In this document: positions 8,344 to 15,522 of the stretch, in pieces
Position numbering within the stretch: position 1 is the stretch's first letter
Layout: each line of letters starts with the position of its first letter
Assembly (NCBI GenBank): GCA_036656795.1
Contig: JAVXHR010000025.1
Location: 1 to 26,718, forward strand
Source: CAUPWF01 sp036656795
Lineage (GTDB): Bacteria > Bacillota > Clostridia > Lachnospirales > Lachnospiraceae
DNA length: 26,718 bases
Direction: 5' to 3'
Notes under the pieces: generated by a model
Told to the model about the DNA's origin: nothing
The model's database searches: none
Seen by the model: the letters and a program-made list of their open reading frames with translations, nothing else
Position numbers and translations under genes: made by a program

Positions 8344-9216
8344 ATGAAACATGGAATTTACTACGCCTATTGGGAACGAGAATGGGATGCTGATTATCTT
8401 TATTATGTAGATAAGGTGGCAAACCTTGGCTTCGATGTCTTAGAATTGGGAGCAAAGCCTTTGCCCGATTATACTTCGGCACAAATCCAATCATTACACA
8501 CCGCAGCAAAAAGAAGTGGCATTGAGTTGACTGCAGGTTATGGTCCCGCTTATTCACAAAATATTGGCTCTACGGATTCTTCTATCCGCCAAGAGGCGCT
8601 TTCTTGGTATACGAAACTATTTGAAACCATGGCACAATTAGACATTCACCTATTAGGTGGTGCTATCTACTCTTATTGGCCCGTAGATTTTTCTACAGTA
8701 ATAGAAAAATCAGATGATTGGAAACGCAGTGTAGAAGGCATGCAGATTCTTGGTCCCATTGCCCAAAAATATAATATTACCCTAAATATGGAAGTACTCA
8801 ATCGTTTTGAGAATCACATCTTAAACACCGCCGAAGAAGGAGTTGCTTTTGTTCAAGACGTAGGCTTAGATAATGTAAAAATAATGCTAGATACTTTTCA
8901 TATGAACATCGAAGAATCCAGCATTGGCAATGCGATTCGAACTGCCGGAGATCTTCTAGGACATTTTCACACAGGAGAATGTAATCGCATGGTTCCAGGT
9001 AAAGGCCGAATGCCTTGGCGTGAAATTGGTGATGCTTTGAAATCCATTTCTTATGATGGCACCATCGTTATGGAACCATTTGTCAATATGGGTGGAACCG
9101 TTGGACAGAACATCCACATTTGGAGAGATATCAGCAATGGTGCTTGTGAAGCGCAATTGGATTTGGATGCCAAACAGGCTCTAGCTTTTCAACGCTATAT
9201 GCTAGATTGGAAGTAG
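8344..9216 (+). CDS. D-psicose (D-allulose)/D-tagatose 3-epimerase
   Basis: This 290-residue TIM-barrel enzyme interconverts ketohexoses at C3, for example D-psicose with D-fructose and D-tagatose with D-sorbose, in the cytoplasm with a Mn or Co ion. The N-terminus MKHGIYYAYWE and the motifs LGGAIYSYWPVDF, LDTFHMNIEE, GHFHTGECNR and MEPFV are diagnostic of the DPEase/DTEase group. The four metal ligands of that group fall at the standard numbers: Glu150, Asp183, His209 and Glu244. The ATG at 8344 follows AAAGGAG by 9 nt; an upstream in-frame ATG at 8287 lacks such a site. It is a single-gene unit divergent from the ROK gene and is closed by a terminator. It links the dehydrogenases to the kinase by reshaping the ketose. 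Similarity to the Clostridium scindens enzyme is recalled, not computed. Confidence 0.93.
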   Translation: MKHGIYYAYWEREWDADYLYYVDKVANLGFDVLELGAKPLPDYTSAQIQSLHTAAKRSGIELTAGYGPAYSQNIGSTDSSIRQEALSWYTKLFETMAQLDIHLLGGAIYSYWPVDFSTVIEKSDDWKRSVEGMQILGPIAQKYNITLNMEVLNRFENHILNTAEEGVAFVQDVGLDNVKIMLDTFHMNIEESSIGNAIRTAGDLLGHFHTGECNRMVPGKGRMPWREIGDALKSISYDGTIVMEPFVNMGGTVGQNIHIWRDISNGACEAQLDLDAKQALAFQRYMLDWK

Positions 9217-9249
9217 CCCTTTCTCTTTATAAAGATAGCCCTTTCTCTT
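9214..9249 (+). repeat. 14-bp direct repeat at epimerase 3' end
   Basis: TAGCCCTTTCTCTT occurs at 9214-9227, beginning with the epimerase stop codon, and again at 9236-9249. The second copy forms the left arm of the terminator. The first copy could pair with the same right arm, giving an alternative longer hairpin. Confidence 0.8.
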
Positions 9250-9281
9250 CCATTACACCAGGAAGAACAGGGCTATTTTTA
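9235..9281 (+). terminator. Rho-independent terminator of epimerase gene
   Basis: An outer stem ATAGCCCT/AGGGCTAT (9235-9242, 9269-9276) and an inner stem CTTCC/GGAAG (9247-9251, 9261-9265) are separated by a small internal loop. A run of T follows on the plus strand. It ends the epimerase transcript before the convergent second ROK gene. Confidence 0.8.
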
Positions 9282-9287
9282 CTTATT

Positions 9288-10418
9288 CTATATGTTTTTT
9301 GTAAAAGCATCCACGTACATCAATGCAGCTCCTGCTGCTATTGCCTCTATCTTATACTTACATGGAATGATATAATCTGTTGCTACTTCCGAAAAAGGAT
9401 GCAGTACATCTACTCTCTTTAATAATTCATCCATATAGTTATCAATATAAGATCCAACATATCCGCCTATAATAACCGTGCAATCAAACAATAACCGTAT
9501 GTTATGTATCGCAATACCCAAATAATCTAAGTATTGATTCCATACTTTTACGATAGAATTCTCTCCTGCATCAAGCAATTGGAAGAACTTTTCTAAATCA
9601 CCATCTGTTTCATTAGACAACTCCCGGGCATTGCAACACGTCTCAAAGCATCCCCTCTGCCCACAATAGCAAGGCACTCCATTGGGTTGAATAATCATGT
9701 GACCGATTTCACCACTTTTATTACTGTCTCCAAAGTAAATCTTATTATTTATAATAATGGATCCACCTACATTATTACTCAAACTAATGTAAAAAGCGTC
9801 CTTCATCTCCGGTTCAGAACGAATTTCTGCATATCCTGCTGTATAGGAATCATGAAATAATTTATTCGGATATGGGATATACTTGGCAAATTCTTCTCTG
9901 GTTACTCCCGTAAAATCCAATGTGAGTCCGTATGTTACAACTTCACCATCCTCTGACACTAGTCCCGGAACAGCTATTCCTACCCCTAGCACTTGTGCAT
10001 CATTAATACCCACTTGTACGACTAACTCTCGCACCATCTCACCCAGTTTTTTATAGTATGCATCCGTCAGCTCAAATTTCACCCGCTTCACAATTACTTT
10101 CATCACTTCCCCAAGTAAATCTACTGCAACAGCTTTAACGTGATTGCCTGTGATATCCATTCCAATTCCAATCTTTGCATCTTCCAAGCAAGTATACGCA
10201 ATTGCATTTCTACCACCTGTATACTTGATTTTATGGGAAGCATCTATTAACTTTTGTTCCATCAGGTATTCCAAATTTTGCGTTACAGTAGGTAAACTCA
10301 ATCGTAGACCATATACGATATCTCTTTTTGAAACCGGCTGGTTTTTACGAATATAATTATAAATTTCATTTCGATTCATTTGCTTTATTTCCAATGAATT
10401 CGCCCCGTTATTATTCAT
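9288..10418 (-). CDS. ROK-family transcriptional regulator, copy 2
   Basis: This 376-residue regulator has an N-terminal winged helix (about 10-65) and a ROK domain with SGEIGHM and the zinc motif CYCGQRGC. It is a paralogue of the first ROK protein; the C-terminal regions share GGYVGSY and a CKY(Q/K)(V/I)EA segment. Its sugar-site motif is changed to HDSYTA, where copy 1 keeps NDANAA, which suggests a different or weaker inducer. The kinase phosphate loop is GMDITGNH, so catalysis is unlikely. The ribosome-binding site is weak (GTGAG, 6 nt before ATG). Its own promoter is predicted at 10451-10479. Its targets are probably the epimerase, kinase or transporter genes of the island. Confidence 0.88.
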   Translation of the reverse strand: MNNNGANSLEIKQMNRNEIYNYIRKNQPVSKRDIVYGLRLSLPTVTQNLEYLMEQKLIDASHKIKYTGGRNAIAYTCLEDAKIGIGMDITGNHVKAVAVDLLGEVMKVIVKRVKFELTDAYYKKLGEMVRELVVQVGINDAQVLGVGIAVPGLVSEDGEVVTYGLTLDFTGVTREEFAKYIPYPNKLFHDSYTAGYAEIRSEPEMKDAFYISLSNNVGGSIIINNKIYFGDSNKSGEIGHMIIQPNGVPCYCGQRGCFETCCNARELSNETDGDLEKFFQLLDAGENSIVKVWNQYLDYLGIAIHNIRLLFDCTVIIGGYVGSYIDNYMDELLKRVDVLHPFSEVATDYIIPCKYKIEAIAAGAALMYVDAFTKNI

Positions 10419-10450
10419 GACATACTCACTTTCTTTTTCCTCTGGCTTCT

Positions 10451-10479
10451 ATCATACTATAAGTCCATTTATAAAACAA
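10451..10479 (-). promoter_or_regulatory. Promoter of second ROK regulator gene
   Basis: TTGTTT (10474-10479) and TATGAT (10451-10456) on the minus strand are separated by 17 nt, 33 nt before the start codon. The match is moderate. No clear terminator is seen between the upstream kinase gene and this site, so read-through from the kinase gene is also possible. Confidence 0.45.
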
Positions 10480-10552
10480 GAACTGTGAGTGTCCTTTATT
10501 ATTTTTTGTTATTTTTTTACCAATTTAAACTATTATCCCTTTTCTCTGTTCC

Positions 10553-12076
10553 TTATCGTATTTTTGTTAATTGTTTCATATCCCCTTGCAAATGATGATA
10601 GACAGATTTATAGACCTTATAAAATTCATTGTATTTCTCATGATTTTCTTTGATTGGTACAATTTTCTTATCCAACACCTGCCATGTTTTCACCTCATCG
10701 TAAGTCAAAAGGCCTAAACCAATTCCAGCTAACATAACATCCCCCATGTTTGCTTCTACGTCATTGATTGGACATACAACTGGATATCCCGTAACATCAG
10801 CAAATATTTGTCTCCACAGTTTAGATTTTGTTACTCCACCTGCAATTAAAATATATTCACCCAATGATTCTCCTGTTGCTTCTATCGCATCACGTAAGGA
10901 ATATGCTACTGCTTCCATAAATGCCCTATACATATGTGCTTTAGTATGCGTGAGCGACAATCCTACAATTGTCCCCTTGGCATCAGAATCCCAAATTGGA
11001 CTTCTTTCTCCCATGAAATAAGGCAACACTACCAGACCGTCACTTCCTACCGGCAATTTTTCAGCTTCTAAATTTAACACATCATATACCTTAGGACCAC
11101 CATTGTTTTCTGCCTCCTGCTCAAACTGACACAAAGTATTTCGAAACCATTTTACAATAGCTCCCGCTGTCGCACCACCCGCAAAATAGTAAGACAATTT
11201 TTTTGCTTCATATAAATACGGCCACACAATTAGCCCATTTCCTTTGATCGGTTGGTCGGATATCAATGCTCCACACATAGACGTACCAATAGCTGCTGCA
11301 TATACGCCAGGTTCCAATACCCCCATACCTACATTGGCAGCCCCACAATCAATACCACTTGCAATGACCGGCATTCCTTCGCACAAACCCAATTCATCTG
11401 CGCTTTCCTTTGTCAAACCACCTACTATATCCGTAGATTCTACAATATTTTCTGGCATCATTGATACCGGAATTTCCATCGCATCCAGAAGTTCTGTTGA
11501 CCACACCCTGTTGTTCATATCAAAAATCCCACCAATATTACCTGCCGAAGAATAATCAATAGCTATTTTCCCTGTTAACCGATAGATAACATAATTATTC
11601 GGTGGTAAAAATAATTTTGTTTTTTCCCAATTCTCAGGTTCTTTGTTTTTCATCCACAAAATTTTTGTAAATCCATAATAAGGGTCTGCTCCATTATGTG
11701 TGATTTCCAATAATTTTTCTTCGCCTATATGCTCAAGTGCCCACTTTGTTTCTTCCTCAGCCCTTCTGTCCATCCAGATCATACATGGTCTTACTGGTGT
11801 CATGTCTTTGTCCAACGGGATCCCTGAGCCCCCATATAAGCCACTAATGGCGATTCCTTTAATATCTGCCTTATCGATTCCTGACTTTTCTACTGTGTTT
11901 TTAATAGATGTTTTTGTTGCATTCAGCCAAACATCTGGCCATTGCTCTGCCCACAGTGGTTTTGGTGTCAGTACATCATATTCTTGTAAATCTTTTGCTA
12001 TCAATTTTCCTTGTGTATCCATTAAAATGGTCTTTGTTCCAGAAGTCCCTATATCTGTTCCCAATAAATAATCCAT
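10553..12076 (-). CDS. FGGY-family carbohydrate kinase (xylulokinase-like), copy 1
   Basis: This 507-residue kinase transfers phosphate from ATP to a ketose or polyol. It has the N-terminal phosphate loop GTDIGTSGTK (6-15), WMDRRAEEE near 101-109, the catalytic Asp243 in ASGIDCGAANVG, the GERSPIWD motif and the C-terminal AGGVTKSKLWRQIFADVTG motif. The region that in XylB reads GQMHG is here GLYGGSG, so D-xylulose may not be the substrate. AGGAGG lies 7 nt before the ATG. It has a near-consensus promoter and is separated from the M24-like gene by a terminator. In context it probably phosphorylates the ketose produced by the epimerase or dehydrogenases. Confidence 0.9.
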   Translation of the reverse strand: MDYLLGTDIGTSGTKTILMDTQGKLIAKDLQEYDVLTPKPLWAEQWPDVWLNATKTSIKNTVEKSGIDKADIKGIAISGLYGGSGIPLDKDMTPVRPCMIWMDRRAEEETKWALEHIGEEKLLEITHNGADPYYGFTKILWMKNKEPENWEKTKLFLPPNNYVIYRLTGKIAIDYSSAGNIGGIFDMNNRVWSTELLDAMEIPVSMMPENIVESTDIVGGLTKESADELGLCEGMPVIASGIDCGAANVGMGVLEPGVYAAAIGTSMCGALISDQPIKGNGLIVWPYLYEAKKLSYYFAGGATAGAIVKWFRNTLCQFEQEAENNGGPKVYDVLNLEAEKLPVGSDGLVVLPYFMGERSPIWDSDAKGTIVGLSLTHTKAHMYRAFMEAVAYSLRDAIEATGESLGEYILIAGGVTKSKLWRQIFADVTGYPVVCPINDVEANMGDVMLAGIGLGLLTYDEVKTWQVLDKKIVPIKENHEKYNEFYKVYKSVYHHLQGDMKQLTKIR

Positions 12077-12164
12077 TCCGTTTCCTCCTACTATTTGTTT
12101 AGTTCATATAGCCCATCTTTTTTTATTTAGTTTTGTAAATCAGTTTTGTATATCTATTGTCCTT

Positions 12165-12193
12165 ATATTATCAGACATGATTTTATTTGTCAA
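12165..12193 (-). promoter_or_regulatory. Near-consensus promoter of FGGY kinase copy 1
   Basis: A perfect TTGACA (12188-12193) and TAATAT (12165-12170) on the minus strand are separated by 17 nt, placing the start of transcription about 80 nt before the kinase gene. It lies directly after the terminator of the upstream unit. The leader between promoter and gene is AT-rich, with no hairpin or riboswitch that I recognise. Confidence 0.7.
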
Positions 12194-12203
12194 TTTGTTC
12201 ATA

Positions 12204-12240
12204 AAAAAAGTCATCACACTTTTTATGTAATGACTTTTTT
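12204..12240 (-). terminator. Terminator after M24-like gene
   Basis: An 11-bp stem (12204-12214 with 12230-12240, core AAGTCAT/ATGACTT) has A- and T-rich flanks that give a U-tract in either direction. It lies 4 nt after the M24-like stop codon and isolates the dehydrogenase/M24 pair from the downstream kinase gene. Confidence 0.8.
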
Positions 12241-12244
12241 CTTT

Positions 12245-13321
12245 CTATTTGACCAAACTCTCTGCCACTTGAAACATTCCATAGGGTGTTTCTATCTGTT
12301 TGCAAGGCCAGTGTTGGGTTCTTGTAAACGTTTCTACCTTGTTCTTCCATAGATAAGTCGTTTCCTCACACTTCGTTCCTGTAATTGTAGGATTCCATGC
12401 ATAAGCTTGCCCTTCTCGAATCAATTTATGACAATTTGGCTGTGCAATAAATTCTCTACAGCCGTATCCGGTAGGTCCTCCTTGATGATGCATTTTCCAC
12501 TCCTCCGGAAATCCCGCTTTTTTATAAAGGTCCTGCACTTGTTTAAAATAGTCACTATAAGAAATCCCTTCTCTCATCATCATCTGCATGGTAGCAAAAA
12601 TCCGTTGTACTTTTCTCAGGTTTTCTTGACTGGCTTCCGAAATTTCTCCAAAAGATACCATTCGAGTCAGACTGATGTTTAATCCATACTTTTCTCCACC
12701 CAATACTACCATAAGACTATTTTGAATCACTTTATCCGTAGGCATGGGATGACGATAGTTTCGGATACGTTCATCGCTGCCTACCAGTACACAATCCGGA
12801 CTGATTCCCTGTAAAATGCAACGATTCTTGAGTTCATTAGCTACCTCCATTTCCTTTTGTCCCTGCTCTACATGTGCGCAGATATCTTCCACAATTTGTG
12901 CACATTCCATACCTATGATTCTATATCGATTCAAGTCTTTCTCTGTCAGTATCATTCGCATGTCCACTAATTTGTCTTGCACATTTTCCGTTCCTGCAAT
13001 ACCGGTATCGGATACAACCTGTTTTCCCGTGATATGTTTCTTTACAAAACCCTCCATAGATTCATACCATGGAACCAATATAGGTTCTGCCTGCAATGTA
13101 TTTTGTTCCTGAGTCATTCTGGCTAAGTCGCTGCTGTCTGCCACTAATTCTACCTGTTCCAACCAAATAATGTAAGATGCAATTCCCTCTTGTGTAGTAG
13201 TTAAAACATGATTCTTAGATCCTTCACTAATCCATGTATAGTTATCCCTTCTGCTAATGATAACTCCTTCGCAACCATATTGTTTCATCCATTTTCTAAG
13301 TTTCTTTAATTGCTCCATCAT
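12245..13321 (-). CDS. M24-fold (Xaa-Pro peptidase/creatinase-like) protein with most metal ligands lost
   Basis: This 358-residue protein has the two-domain layout of M24 enzymes: an N-terminal creatinase-like domain (about 1-130) and a C-terminal pita-bread domain. The five metal ligands of active M24 peptidases are mostly missing. The first Asp aligns with Leu (VVLGGEKYG), the second with Ser (NISLTR, where SDITR is usual), and the first Glu with Asn (AWNPTITG, where IEPG is usual). His (HHQGGPTGY) and the last Glu (KCEETTYL) remain. It is therefore unlikely to be a normal metallopeptidase; creatinase is a known metal-free member of the fold. It starts 3 nt after the upstream dehydrogenase stop, has little ribosome-binding site and is probably translationally coupled. 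Its role is unknown, but its position suggests a step on the same substrate. The alignment was done by eye. Confidence 0.75.
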   Translation of the reverse strand: MMEQLKKLRKWMKQYGCEGVIISRRDNYTWISEGSKNHVLTTTQEGIASYIIWLEQVELVADSSDLARMTQEQNTLQAEPILVPWYESMEGFVKKHITGKQVVSDTGIAGTENVQDKLVDMRMILTEKDLNRYRIIGMECAQIVEDICAHVEQGQKEMEVANELKNRCILQGISPDCVLVGSDERIRNYRHPMPTDKVIQNSLMVVLGGEKYGLNISLTRMVSFGEISEASQENLRKVQRIFATMQMMMREGISYSDYFKQVQDLYKKAGFPEEWKMHHQGGPTGYGCREFIAQPNCHKLIREGQAYAWNPTITGTKCEETTYLWKNKVETFTRTQHWPCKQIETPYGMFQVAESLVK

Positions 13322-13324
13322 ATG

Positions 13325-14389
13325 CTATTCCATTTCATGGTTAATGCATACTTTACCGGTTTTTCCTGTTGCAAAGATTTCAAATGCTTCCGGTGTCTTC
13401 TTTAATGGGAATCGATGGGTAATAATCTGACTTGGATGGATTTTTTTTCTGTCCAGTAGTTCTACCAAACGTTCCATGTTATTAATAGAAGTTACCCAAG
13501 ATCCATGAAGTGTTAAATTCTTATGAAGCAGTAACGGACTTGGCTCAAAAGTAACCGTCCCTTGTTCCCCCAGAAACACTACATTTCCCCACATTCTCGC
13601 TACTTCTAAACATCTATGCCTACCGATACCACTTCCCGAACAATCAATGGCTACTTCCACACCTTTTCCATTAGTAAGCTCCATTACTTTTTCTACTACT
13701 GAATCATCTCCGGTCAATACCACATCCGCACCAATACCTTTAGCCATTTTCATTCTTTCTTCTGAGATATCCACACCAATCGTTTCTGCGCCTAATGCTT
13801 TCGCCAAAATAATTGCTGCTTGTCCTACCGGACCAAGTCCCATAACGAGCACTCTATCATTTCCTGACACATTGGCTCTTAAAAGTCCTTGATATGCAGT
13901 TCCAAACCCACAAGCAATCATGGCACCATCTTCGTATGTTAAAAACTCTGGCAAATGAATACAAGTAGCGGTATCTGCCACCATATATTCTCCCAATGCA
14001 CCATCTCTTTGCCATCCGTAAGCCCGTCTCCCCAGCTCTTGACAGTTAATAAAAAATCCCTTTCTACATTCATCGCAATATCCGCATCCTTGAATATGAT
14101 ATACCACTACCCGATCCCCGATTTCAAAATCTGTAACGCCTTCTCCCACGGATACTACCTGACCGCTGGGTTCATGCCCCGCAATAACATCATCGTATCT
14201 GGCTCCACCAGTTTTGTCCGTGTGTTCATAATAAATATACTTCAAATCACTTCCGCACAAACTTGCCGCCTTCATCTTCAACAGCACTTGCCCTTCGCCC
14301 GGAGTTGGTACATCATACTCCCCTGCCTCTACTTTTGCACCTCCTGGCAACTTCATTCCTACCATCTTCTCAGGGATTTTTATTTCCAT
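13325..14389 (-). CDS. Zinc-dependent polyol dehydrogenase (MDR family), copy 3
   Basis: This 354-residue zinc dehydrogenase of the MDR family probably oxidises a polyol or its derivative with NAD(P). Zinc ligands are visible at Cys45 (LCGSD) and His72-Glu73 (GHEPSG). The structural cysteines are Cys102, Cys105, Cys108 and Cys116, and a Rossmann motif VMGLGPVG follows near the middle. A long insert after the first zinc ligand (YEHTDKTGGARYDD) and the CGFGTAYQGLL segment set it apart from the other dehydrogenases here. The ATG at 14389 is used because AGGAGG lies 8 nt upstream; the ATG at 14395 is too close to it. It is paired with the M24-like gene (3-nt gap), so the two should share a pathway. 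Confidence 0.86.
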   Translation of the reverse strand: MEIKIPEKMVGMKLPGGAKVEAGEYDVPTPGEGQVLLKMKAASLCGSDLKYIYYEHTDKTGGARYDDVIAGHEPSGQVVSVGEGVTDFEIGDRVVVYHIQGCGYCDECRKGFFINCQELGRRAYGWQRDGALGEYMVADTATCIHLPEFLTYEDGAMIACGFGTAYQGLLRANVSGNDRVLVMGLGPVGQAAIILAKALGAETIGVDISEERMKMAKGIGADVVLTGDDSVVEKVMELTNGKGVEVAIDCSGSGIGRHRCLEVARMWGNVVFLGEQGTVTFEPSPLLLHKNLTLHGSWVTSINNMERLVELLDRKKIHPSQIITHRFPLKKTPEAFEIFATGKTGKVCINHEME

Positions 14390-14448
14390 TTTCATTTCCT
14401 CCTATCAAATTCTTCCGTTTACAAGTAGTTACTTTACTCTGTTCCTCG

Positions 14449-14477
14449 AGTATATCACTATTGTTTACCCATCTGAA
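14449..14477 (-). promoter_or_regulatory. Possible promoter for dehydrogenase/M24-like pair
   Basis: TTCAGA (14472-14477) and TATACT (14449-14454) on the minus strand are separated by 17 nt, about 60 nt before the dehydrogenase start. The -35 match is weak, which would suit an activator such as the adjacent AraC-type regulator. Confidence 0.4.
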
Positions 14478-14501
14478 TTTCATATATTCTATTTTAATGG
14501 A

Positions 14502-15398
14502 TTATTCTTCATAATGAATGTAATCTCCATTTTTATATTCTTTTGGAGACATTCCCACTACTTTTTTAAAAATGCGGGAAAAATAATAGGGATCACTATA
14601 CCCCAGTTTGCTACATACTTCATAAATATACATATCCGTTGATTTTAGCAATTTGCACGCCTCCTGCATTTTTAAATGAATAAAAAAATCAATAGGTGCA
14701 CGATTTGCATACTTTTTAAATATCACATTGAGGTAGCTTTTGGACAACTGCAATTCCTCCGAAAAATCCTCCAACGTCAAATTTTTATTCAGATTTTTAT
14801 ACATATACCTAATAACCACCGTAATATGGTGATTTTGTTGACTTGTTTCATCTACTTTTTCTCGAAAATAAATTTCTGATAAAATCAAAGATAGCACCTG
14901 TGAAATGTAAATAAAATTTCCAATGGTATAATTTCGCTCCAGCACGCGAAATAAAAGGTCAAACAAAAACATCATCCGATTATTCCCATGTTTGGAATTG
15001 ATCTGTATGATATGACATTCTTCTATCGGAAAATATTTTGTATTCTCCCCCTTAAAATGTACCCATAAAATACTCCATGGATTTTCTTCACTGGCATAAT
15101 ATTTGTGTTTTCGATTTCTTGGAATACAAAAAGCTTCTTCTTCCTGTATATTATATTTTTGTTCATTCACTTCAATGACGCCCTTCCCCGACATACAATA
15201 TATAAGGATATATTCTTCAATCCCTTCCTCTCTCTCCTTATAATGATCAATTGCGTTGGGGAAAAACCCCACATCTGTTAGGTATAGTGGTTTAATCAAA
15301 GGGTGCTCTGCGTAATCCAAAAAGGATTCGGTAGGTATAATGACATATCGTTCATCCTTAAATCCATCTTGTTTTTTGCTCATATTTTTCATACCCAT
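14502..15398 (-). CDS. AraC-family transcriptional regulator, copy 1
   Basis: This 298-residue regulator has an N-terminal cupin-type sensing domain (about 20-160; EYILIYCMSGKGVIEV and EEEAFCIPRNRKHKYYA). The C-terminal part carries two helix-turn-helix motifs (LTLEDFSEELQLSKSYLN and IYEVCSKLGYSDPYYFSRIFKK) ending in GMSPKEYK. The start at 15398 is chosen because GAGGTG lies 7 nt upstream; earlier in-frame starts lack a site. It is divergent from the DUF5107/TPR gene, with 124 nt between them, and upstream of the dehydrogenase/M24-like pair. It probably activates one or both in response to the island's sugar. Confidence 0.9.
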   Translation of the reverse strand: MGMKNMSKKQDGFKDERYVIIPTESFLDYAEHPLIKPLYLTDVGFFPNAIDHYKEREEGIEEYILIYCMSGKGVIEVNEQKYNIQEEEAFCIPRNRKHKYYASEENPWSILWVHFKGENTKYFPIEECHIIQINSKHGNNRMMFLFDLLFRVLERNYTIGNFIYISQVLSLILSEIYFREKVDETSQQNHHITVVIRYMYKNLNKNLTLEDFSEELQLSKSYLNVIFKKYANRAPIDFFIHLKMQEACKLLKSTDMYIYEVCSKLGYSDPYYFSRIFKKVVGMSPKEYKNGDYIHYEE

Positions 15399-15522
15399 AT
15401 GGTAGCACCTCGGTGGAATATTGTCCATCTTTAATTAAAATATGATATTCCTTATAGTAACCCAATATGATAATGTGTGGTAATAGAAAACTTACTATTT
15501 GACTAATCACAAAGGAGTGAAT

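Noticed and set aside
9288..10418. ROK proteins as active sugar kinases
   Set aside because: Both have N-terminal winged helices and lack the DxGGT phosphate loop, so they were called regulators.
12322..12335. cre-like TGTAAACGTTTCTA for CcpA
   Set aside because: It matches about 12 of 14 consensus positions but lies inside the M24-like coding region, upstream of a terminator and over 100 nt from the kinase promoter. Chance is likely.
14502..15398. AraC gene starting at 15428
   Set aside because: The upstream in-frame start has no ribosome-binding site, while the ATG at 15398 has GAGGTG at 7 nt.
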